Source of the DNA: Ensifer canadensis | GTDB lineage: Bacteria; Pseudomonadota; Alphaproteobacteria; Rhizobiales; Rhizobiaceae | Length of the DNA: 64,000 nucleotides | Assembly (NCBI RefSeq): GCF_017488845.2 | Contig: NZ_CP083370.1 | Coordinates: forward strand, 1,550,001-1,614,000 | Reading direction: 5' to 3' | Part shown: in pieces, positions 58,374 to 64,000 of the stretch | Position numbering within the stretch: the stretch's first letter is position 1 | How the letters are laid out: every line of letters starts with the position of its first letter | The notes under the pieces: generated by a model | What the model saw: the letters and a program-made list of their open reading frames with translations, nothing else | The model's database searches: none | What the model was told of the DNA's origin: nothing | Translations under genes and position numbers: made by a program

Positions 58374-59339
58374 ATGATGGAAACGATCGTCGGAGACAAC
58401 GGTAGCCGATTCATTATCGCCGCCGGCGCCGTTGCGATCGGGCTTCTGTGCCTCGTGGCCGTGCTCTGGATCATGCGCAACAGGCCGTCGTCGCCCTTCA
58501 TTCGCGGCGGCAAGAACAGGCAGCCTCGCCTCGCTGTGCTCGATGCGGCCGCTGTCGACACACGCCGTCGCCTGGTGCTCGTGCGTCGCGACGACGTCGA
58601 ACACCTGATCATGATCGGCGGACCTACGGATATCGTCATCGAAAGCCGGATTGCACCGATCGATGAGAGCGCCTCAGCGAACGACGGTCCGGCAGTCATC
58701 GAGCGCAAGCCGATCGAGCAGCCGGTTGCCAGCGGCAATGGAACAGAGACAAGGGCAGCAGCGCCGGTGCAGTTGCGCCCTGTCGTACAGCCGGAGATGG
58801 CCGTCGCCGCGCCAGTGCGTCCGGCGGCGATACCGCAGGAGCAGCCGGTTGCGCGTGTCGAGCCGGCCCCGGCGGTTCGCCCGATTGTCGAACAGCGCCC
58901 GGCTCCTGTGATGGCCCCCGTGATGGCCATTGAGCCGCGTCCGGTCGAAAGGGTTGCGCCACAGGCGCCCGAGATCGTTGCACCTGTCAATACGGCCGAG
59001 AAGGTCGAGGGCATCTTCGATGCCGCCCGCAGCCGCGTGCTGCCGACCCAGCCGCCAGTGCAGGAACAGCGTCCTGCAGCCGTTGCCCAATCGCAGCCCG
59101 TTGCCCAAAGCGCGCTTTCGGACTTCGAACGTATCCTCGACGCCGAAATCAGCGGTGACCTGCAGCGGCTGACGCCGGCTGCGGCGGCCGCACGTCCGGA
59201 AAATCGCGCGCCTGTGGCCGCTGCCGCCCGCCATGAGCCGATGCTCGGCGCACCGATCGACGATGTCCGCAAGGAGCCGACGATCGAGGAAGAGATGAAC
59301 CGCATGCTCGCCGACATCTCCGCCGGCCGTAAGCCTTGA
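58374..59339 (+). CDS. FliO-like membrane protein with Pro/Ala-rich tail
   Basis: The 321-residue protein has one hydrophobic segment (residues about 12-34), then a FliO-like domain (PRLAVLDAAAVDTRRRLVLVRRDDVEHLIMIGGPTDIVIE), then a long Pro/Ala/Val/Gln-rich linker with repeated PVA motifs and a short helical C-terminus. FliO helps assemble the flagellar export gate, but no other flagellar gene is in the window, so an envelope role is also possible. ATG 58374 (or 58371) is used. It lies between cckA and dksA. Confidence 0.75.
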   Translation: MMETIVGDNGSRFIIAAGAVAIGLLCLVAVLWIMRNRPSSPFIRGGKNRQPRLAVLDAAAVDTRRRLVLVRRDDVEHLIMIGGPTDIVIESRIAPIDESASANDGPAVIERKPIEQPVASGNGTETRAAAPVQLRPVVQPEMAVAAPVRPAAIPQEQPVARVEPAPAVRPIVEQRPAPVMAPVMAIEPRPVERVAPQAPEIVAPVNTAEKVEGIFDAARSRVLPTQPPVQEQRPAAVAQSQPVAQSALSDFERILDAEISGDLQRLTPAAAAARPENRAPVAAAARHEPMLGAPIDDVRKEPTIEEEMNRMLADISAGRKP

Positions 59340-59384
59340 CACATTCGGCGTCATTTCACCACGGAACAAACATTCAGCAAAAAG

Positions 59385-59413
59385 AAAAAGGCGCGGTCAA
59401 CCCGCGCCTTTTT
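59385..59413. terminator. Bidirectional terminator between FliO-like gene and dksA
   Basis: AAAAAGGCGCGG-TCAA-CCCGCGCCTTTTT gives a strong stem with A and T flanks, serving the two convergent genes. Confidence 0.9.
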
Positions 59414-59440
59414 CTCAAGACTGATCCGGAAATCGGACCC

Positions 59441-59860
59441 TTATTCGTCCCTATAGACCTTTTCCCGACGCTCGTGGCGCTCCTGCGCCTCGATCGAGAG
59501 CGTTGCGATCGGTCGGGCGTCCAGACGCTTCAAGCCGATCGGCTCTCCCGTTTCCTCGCAATAGCCGTAGGTCCCTTCATCGAGCCGCTGTAGCGCCGCA
59601 TCGATTTTCGAGATCAACTTCCGCTGACGGTCGCGGGCTCTCAGTTCAATCGCCCGGTCTGTTTCGGAAGAGGCCCTGTCGGCGAGATCGGGATGATTGG
59701 CGCTCTCCTCGGCCAAGTGATCCAGTGTCTCGCGTGCCTCGCGAAGGATGTCGTTTCTCCAAGCATTCAGCTTGGCCCGGAAATAGGCCCGGTGGGTGGC
59801 ATTCATGAATTCCTCGTCCTCCGAGAGGACAAAGGTACTAAGATCGATCTTCTCACTCAA
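59441..59860 (-). CDS. dksA: RNA-polymerase-binding protein DksA (cysteine-poor)
   Basis: The 139-residue protein is DksA: a coiled-coil region (YFRAKLNAWRNDILREARETLDHLAEES) and a C-terminal globular part (GTYGYCEETGEPIGLKRLDARP). The zinc-finger of E. coli DksA has four cysteines; here only one remains (GYCEETG, then no further Cys), so it is a Cys-independent form. It works with ppGpp at the RNA polymerase secondary channel. I chose TTG 59860 because AGGAGA lies 7 nt upstream and the conserved sequence begins LSEKIDLS; no ATG fits as well. Confidence 0.93.
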   Translation of the reverse strand: MSEKIDLSTFVLSEDEEFMNATHRAYFRAKLNAWRNDILREARETLDHLAEESANHPDLADRASSETDRAIELRARDRQRKLISKIDAALQRLDEGTYGYCEETGEPIGLKRLDARPIATLSIEAQERHERREKVYRDE

Positions 59861-60275
59861 CGCGATTCTCCTGAAGAACATCTCATTGCGGCGGTGTATA
59901 GCCCCATGGAAGCCGCGATTCAAGCCTCGGATTAGACACTCAACCGTATTTTAACAATGCTTGCAATTCAGGCTAACTGGCGAATATTTCATCAAAATTA
60001 CAGATGAGATCTTAGTCGTAGAGATGATCACCTACCCGGCGCCAAGAAGACCGGTCGTAACTTGGATGTTCTGCCGCCAGCGCGACGCCGCCCTTTTGCC
60101 GGGATTGGTGCGCCCGGCGGCAACCGGGCAATCCCCTGAAAAAAGCGGTTCACAGCTTGATCTTTGCATCATCGACGGGAAAAGGTGGTGATCCGCCGCG
60201 AGACGCGCAAGACCCCGATCCGGCGATACTTTATCCCGTCGCGACCCGCGGCCGGCAGCTACCGGAATTCAATAT
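59861..60275. other. Divergent spacer between dksA and the SixA-like gene
   Basis: The 415-bp spacer has an AT-rich block at about 59945-60015 that probably holds the dksA promoter. The remainder is GC-rich with no convincing reading frame or repeat. No riboswitch or RNA gene is recognised. Confidence 0.5.
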
Positions 60276-60797
60276 ATGCAAGACAGTGCCGCCAGGCCCT
60301 TCCGTCTCTTCCTTCTGCGTCATGCCCGCTCCGGTTGGGCCTTGCCCGGTCAACGTGATTTCGATCGCGCGCTCGACGACGTAGGATATGCCGAGGCGGA
60401 ACTGATCGCGCAGATGGCTGCCGATCGCGGCATCCGGCCGGAGCTGATCTTGTGCTCGACGGCGGTCCGCTGTCGCCAGACCGCGGAACCCTTCTTCCGA
60501 TCCGTCAGCGAAGACATCCAGATCCGCTATGTCGATGCGCTCTATACCGGCCCGGCAAGCGTCTATACCGATATCATCGATGCAAACAGGCATCTGAATT
60601 CGTTGATGATCGTCGGACACAATCCGATGATTGACGAACTCTTCCGCCGCTTTGCCGGGAACGAGGCGGCGACCGACGCCCTTCCGCATGGTTATCCGCC
60701 GGCAGCCCTTGCGATCCTTGACTTACAGGGAGGCCCAGGCGGCGCCGCAACGGCCACGCTGGTGTCGCTGATCCTGCCAACCAGGGAACCGAAATGA
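60276..60797 (+). CDS. SixA-like histidine phosphatase
   Basis: The 173-residue protein has the RHG-type catalytic signature LLRHARSGW (Arg15-His16), CSTAVRCRQTAEP and the second histidine in VGHNPM. It is in the phosphoglycerate-mutase-like SixA branch, which can remove phosphate from histidine of phosphorelay or PTS proteins. The substrate is unknown here. ATG 60276 has only a weak GGAA upstream. Confidence 0.9.
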   Translation: MQDSAARPFRLFLLRHARSGWALPGQRDFDRALDDVGYAEAELIAQMAADRGIRPELILCSTAVRCRQTAEPFFRSVSEDIQIRYVDALYTGPASVYTDIIDANRHLNSLMIVGHNPMIDELFRRFAGNEAATDALPHGYPPAALAILDLQGGPGGAATATLVSLILPTREPK

Positions 60798-60804
60798 CAT
60801 GCCA

Positions 60805-60834
60805 TTGTTGCGGTGCGGGAAATATTTCCTATAT
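60805..60834 (+). promoter_or_regulatory. Candidate promoter for the ycjX-ycjF pair
   Basis: TTGTTG at 60805-60810, an 18-nt spacer and CTATAT at 60829-60834 fit a sigma-70-type promoter. The TTG start lies 84 nt further on. Confidence 0.3.
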
Positions 60835-60917
60835 CGCCAAGGCAAACAGGACCTGCCGCACGTCTGGCAGACATTCGCATGAACGAAAGCGGCAAGGTCC
60901 GCGAGGGATAGCACGAC

Positions 60918-62411
60918 TTGGCGCCAAATCTGACCAGCTTCAAAGACGACGCCCTGATTGCATTCGACAATCTCACCGATCGTGCATCGGGCCTCGTCAA
61001 TCCCTCTATCCGGCTGGGCGTCACCGGGCTTTCGAGAGCCGGAAAGACCGTCTTCATCTCGTCGCTGGTCCACAATCTCCTCAACGGCGGACGGCTGCCG
61101 GTGTTCGAGCCGGTGCGCTCCGGCCGCGTCTCGAAGATAAGGCTTGAACCCCAGCCGGACGACGCCGTGCCGCGCTTTCAGTACGAGGATCACATTGCCG
61201 CCCTGGTGCGCGATCGTATCTGGCCGGATTCGACCCGCGCGATCTCGCAGCTTCGCATTACCCTCGATTTCGAGAGCGCCAGCGGCTGGAACAGGCTGTT
61301 CTCGGCCGGCCGGCTGTCGCTCGATATCGTCGATTATCCCGGTGAATGGTTACTTGATCTGCCGCTACTCGCACAGGATTTCAAGCAGTTCAGCGACAAT
61401 TCGGTTGCCCGCGCCCGTGCTCCGGGCCGCGCCAACCGGTCGGCGGATTGGCTGACGCTTGCCTCATCTGCGGGACCAACGGCGATCGCCGATGAAAGCA
61501 GCGCGCGCCGGCTCGCCGAAAGCTTCACCGCCTACCTCAAAGCCTGCAAGGCGGACGCGAGCTCGCCCTCGACCCTGCCGCCCGGTCGCTTCCTGATGCC
61601 GGGCGATCTCGAGGGCTCACCTGCCCTGACCTTCTCGCCACTGCCCGACCTGCCCGAGGGCCGTGCGCCGAAAGGTTCGCTCTGGGCGATGATGGAGCGC
61701 CGCTACGAAGCCTACAAGAAGCACGTCGTCGGCCCGTTCTTCCGCGAGCATTTTGCTCGGCTCGACCGTCAGATCGTGTTGGTGGATGCGCTACAGGCGA
61801 TCAATGGCGGGCCGGAAGCGCTGCTCGATCTGGAGCAGGCGCTGGCCGACGTGCTCGCCTGCTTCCGTCCCGGCACGAACAGCTGGCTCTCGTCTTTCCT
61901 GACCCGACGGATCGACAAGGTGCTGATCGCCGCGACGAAGGCGGACCATCTGCACCACGAAAGCCACGATCGGTTGGAGCGCATCACGGCGCGTCTCGTC
62001 AGCCGGGCAGCCGCCCGCATCGGCATGAGCGGTGCGGGGCTCGAGGTCATGGCGATCGCCTCGGTCCGGGCGACACGCGAGGCCACGGTCGACCATGGAG
62101 GGCATACGCTTCCGGTTATCGTCGGAACACCGATCGCTGGCGAGAAGATCAACGGCGAGACCTTCGACGGTGAAGGGAAAACAGCGATATTTCCCGGTGA
62201 CTTGCCGGATGATCCTGAAGTTTTTTTTAGGGCGCTTGATGCCGATGCGTCGGCGAAAAAATTCGGCGACGTGCACCCGATGCCCGAGCTCAGTTTCGTG
62301 CGCTTCCGGCCGCCGCATCTTGAAGAGACGGGCGGCGGATTGAAGCTGTCGGTGCCGCATATCCGGCTCGATCGGGCGATGCAGTTCCTGTTCGGAGACC
62401 GGTTGGCATGA
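60918..62411 (+). CDS. YcjX family P-loop GTPase-like protein
   Basis: The 497-residue protein matches YcjX (COG3106): Walker A GLSRAGKT in the N-terminal part, DYPGEWLLDLPL, and AATKADHL. The family is a predicted GTP-binding stress protein of unknown target. The start is a TTG at 60918; no ATG gives a better match. It ends overlapping the YcjF start by 4 nt (ATGA), as in many proteobacteria, so the two act together. Confidence 0.88.
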   Translation: MAPNLTSFKDDALIAFDNLTDRASGLVNPSIRLGVTGLSRAGKTVFISSLVHNLLNGGRLPVFEPVRSGRVSKIRLEPQPDDAVPRFQYEDHIAALVRDRIWPDSTRAISQLRITLDFESASGWNRLFSAGRLSLDIVDYPGEWLLDLPLLAQDFKQFSDNSVARARAPGRANRSADWLTLASSAGPTAIADESSARRLAESFTAYLKACKADASSPSTLPPGRFLMPGDLEGSPALTFSPLPDLPEGRAPKGSLWAMMERRYEAYKKHVVGPFFREHFARLDRQIVLVDALQAINGGPEALLDLEQALADVLACFRPGTNSWLSSFLTRRIDKVLIAATKADHLHHESHDRLERITARLVSRAAARIGMSGAGLEVMAIASVRATREATVDHGGHTLPVIVGTPIAGEKINGETFDGEGKTAIFPGDLPDDPEVFFRALDADASAKKFGDVHPMPELSFVRFRPPHLEETGGGLKLSVPHIRLDRAMQFLFGDRLA

Positions 62412-63493
62412 GTGACGATTTCAACAGCCGTGGCCGAAAGCCCGGTGCTTTTTCGGTGAACCCGGATCCGGAGCAGAAGCCGGCGGAAAGCGACCGCCCC
62501 CGCCGCGCCCCGGCGAGCTTCGACGACAAGGTGGTGATGACCCCCGACACGGAGGATCCCTTCCGGGAAACGACGCTTGGCGTCGAAAGCCTCGCTTTGC
62601 CGGAGGCAAACCCGCGCAGGCGTCGCCTGTCCGTCGGCAAGATCGCCATGGGGGCATTCGGCATTCTCCTCTCGCTGGCGACGGGTCTTTGGGTCGACCG
62701 CCTCATCCGCGACCTGTTTTCCCGCGCCGACTGGCTCGGCTATGCCGCAATGGGTATCGTTGCCATCGGGCTCCTGGCACTGCTGGTAGTCATTGGCCGC
62801 GAGCTTTCAGGCATGATGCAACTGACTGCCGTCCAGAGCTTGAAGACGGAAACGGAGAATGCCGCCGCTTCCGGCAATACCAAGCTGGCACGGTCCGCTT
62901 CGGAAAAACTCGTCCATCTTCTCGCCACCAATCCGCGCACGGCACGCGGTCGTACGCGCCTTAAGGAAACCGAAGGCGAAATCATCGATGGCCCGCATCT
63001 GCTTGACCTGACGGAGCGCGAATTGTTGACGCCGCTCGATCGCGAGGCCCGGCGCATCATTCTCGCCGCTTCCAAGCGCGTGTCGATCGTCACCGCCGTC
63101 AGCCCCCGCGCGCTCGTCGATCTCGGCTATGTGCTTTATGAATCCGCTCGCATGATCCGCGCGATGGCCGAGCTTTATGGCGGCCGCCCCGGTACGCTCG
63201 GCATGATCAGGCTGATGCGCGACGTTATCGCCCATCTCGCTGTCACCGGCTCGATCGCCGCCGGTGACAGCCTCATCCAGCAGGTGCTTGGCCACGGCTT
63301 GGCGTCAAAACTCTCGGCCCGGCTCGGCGAAGGCGTAATCAATGGACTGATGACCGCCCGCATCGGCATCGCTGCCATGGACCTTTGCCGACCGATGCCT
63401 TTCAGAGCACTGAAACGTCCCGGGATCGGCGACTTTCTTTCGGACCTCGCGCCCGGTGCCGGTCGCGCGGCTAGTCAGAACGGCGACGTCTAG
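62408..63493 (+). CDS. YcjF-family membrane protein (DUF697)
   Basis: The 361-residue protein has a polar, Pro-rich N-terminus, two adjacent membrane segments (about residues 77-97 and 111-131) and a C-terminal DUF697/YcjF domain. It is the standard partner of YcjX; its start overlaps the ycjX stop. The molecular role is unknown. Confidence 0.9.
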   Translation: MSDDFNSRGRKPGAFSVNPDPEQKPAESDRPRRAPASFDDKVVMTPDTEDPFRETTLGVESLALPEANPRRRRLSVGKIAMGAFGILLSLATGLWVDRLIRDLFSRADWLGYAAMGIVAIGLLALLVVIGRELSGMMQLTAVQSLKTETENAAASGNTKLARSASEKLVHLLATNPRTARGRTRLKETEGEIIDGPHLLDLTERELLTPLDREARRIILAASKRVSIVTAVSPRALVDLGYVLYESARMIRAMAELYGGRPGTLGMIRLMRDVIAHLAVTGSIAAGDSLIQQVLGHGLASKLSARLGEGVINGLMTARIGIAAMDLCRPMPFRALKRPGIGDFLSDLAPGAGRAASQNGDV

Positions 63494-63499
63494 AAACGA

Positions 63500-63601
63500 C
63501 TGCATGTTTCCTAAAACCTACCCGACTTAAGGATGAAAACATGCAGAAATTCAAAGTGCTTCAGCGACCTTTGCGCGTCTGAAAAGACGCGCGGCCTGTA
63601 G
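63500..63601 (+). repeat. RIME1-like palindromic intergenic element, copy 3
   Basis: About 102 bp on the plus strand. Palindrome 1 is CTGCATGTTTCC / GATGAAAACATGCAG. Palindrome 2 starts CTTCAGCG and ends GCGCGGCCTGTAG with a perfect inner stem GCGCGTC / GACGCGC around TGAAAA. It lies in the convergent gap between the YcjF gene and the molybdoenzyme gene. Confidence 0.8.
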
Positions 63602-63603
63602 AA

Positions 63604-64000
63604 CTAGATGCCCGCATACCACTCATAGCCCAAGTCTTCCCAGAAGCCGCCGCGTCCACGACCGAACGTCGAAAGATCCGCAACGACCTCGATGGCACTG
63701 ATGTACTTCGCCATCTTGTAGCCGAGCTGCCGCTCGATGCGCACTCGAAGCGGCGCGCCATTGGCGACCGGAAGTGACCGTCCGTTCAATCCATAGGCAA
63801 GGATCGTCTGCGGATGGCGCGCATCGATGAGGTCGATCGATTCGTAGTAGGCCGTCGGTCCGGAAAGCCCGAGACCCATGCGATCGAAGCAATGGAAGAC
63901 GACATAACGCGCTTCCGGTCTGATCTTGGCTTCATCAAGTACCTTGGCAAGCGGAACGCCCGACCATTTGGCGATGCAACTCCAGCCCTCGACACAGTCG
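63604..64000 (-). CDS. Sulfite-oxidase-family molybdopterin oxidoreductase (partial, N-terminus outside window)
   Basis: The frame enters at the right edge and ends at 63604, giving the last ~132 residues. The start of this fragment, CVEGWSCIAKWSGVPL, contains the molybdenum-ligand cysteine of the sulfite oxidase/YedY (MsrP) fold, and the segment YVVFHCFDRMGLGL with DLIDARHPQT and YGLNGRSLPVANGAPLRV is the domain's C-terminal part. It is probably a soluble or periplasmic Mo enzyme; the substrate is unknown. The short spacer carries RIME1-like copy 3. Confidence 0.85.
   Translation of the reverse strand, partial: DCVEGWSCIAKWSGVPLAKVLDEAKIRPEARYVVFHCFDRMGLGLSGPTAYYESIDLIDARHPQTILAYGLNGRSLPVANGAPLRVRIERQLGYKMAKYISAIEVVADLSTFGRGRGGFWEDLGYEWYAGI

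Noticed and set aside
59961..60191. 76-codon plus-strand frame in the dksA-sixA spacer
   Set aside because: No ribosome-binding site, no family, and composition differs from local genes; kept as non-coding.

Overview
The window is chromosomal core DNA of an alphaproteobacterium, most likely in the Rhizobiaceae (Ensifer/Sinorhizobium/Rhizobium type). The evidence is a CckA-type hybrid kinase, the F1-ATPase zeta subunit (DUF1476), a cysteine-poor DksA, separate small purS/purQ/purL genes, rhizobial-style gene overlaps (ATGA), and three copies of a ~102-109 bp two-palindrome repeat that looks like RIME1 (Rhizobium-specific intergenic mosaic element). Species cannot be named from the sequence alone. 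No rRNA, tRNA, insertion sequence, prophage or CRISPR array was seen.

Layout. 1-2433: 5' part of a large AsmA/DUF3971-type envelope protein (runs off the left edge). 2754-5491: single-Cys BCP peroxiredoxin, DUF455 ferritin-like protein and an M23 peptidase with coiled coil. 5690-7647: DEAD-box RNA helicase and NUDIX hydrolase. 7663-12852 (minus): a tight operon of MoxR ATPase, CoxE-like VWA protein, split XdhC/CoxI and CoxF-like proteins, a MoeA/MobA-like fusion and a TfoX-domain protein, i.e. a molybdenum-hydroxylase maturation module without its enzyme subunits. 12975-17899: flavin reductase, orphan periplasmic binding protein coupled to a DmpA-like P1 peptidase, rpe, and two envelope proteins. 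17969-32792: purine synthesis genes purB, purC, purS, purQ, purL interleaved with a PilZ protein, a PAS-GGDEF-EAL protein, zeta subunit, a DUF1127/MocR divergent pair, and the BolA / small basic protein / Grx4 group. 33205-35788: two tandem paralogous MFS exporters. 35861-39404 (minus): inositol-phosphatase family, ttcA, glsA, rpsD. 39632-40607: MarR regulator and a divergent, frameshifted cupin gene sharing a twin palindromic operator. 40694-46374 (minus mostly): HerA-like ATPase, murI, TrmJ-like methyltransferase, FUSC transporter. 46642-55330: icd, AraC/GyrI-like regulator, alaS, recA with an SOS-type operator, psuK-psuG. 55473-59860: cckA, a FliO-like protein, dksA. 60276-64000: SixA phosphatase, YcjX and YcjF homologues, and the C-terminal part of a sulfite-oxidase-family molybdoenzyme.

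Working together: the purine genes supply most steps from FGAR to AMP precursors; PurS, PurQ and small PurL form one FGAM synthase. BolA and monothiol Grx4 are a known iron-sulfur/iron-signalling pair. CckA, PilZ, PAS-GGDEF-EAL and DksA are global regulators of cell cycle, c-di-GMP and stringent response. Most unusual points are the dispersed palindromic repeats, the G-run frameshift in the cupin gene with an intact regulator/operator, the remnant of a PagL-like lipid A deacylase, the enzyme-less Mo-hydroxylase maturation operon, and convergent genes sharing a CTAG stop.
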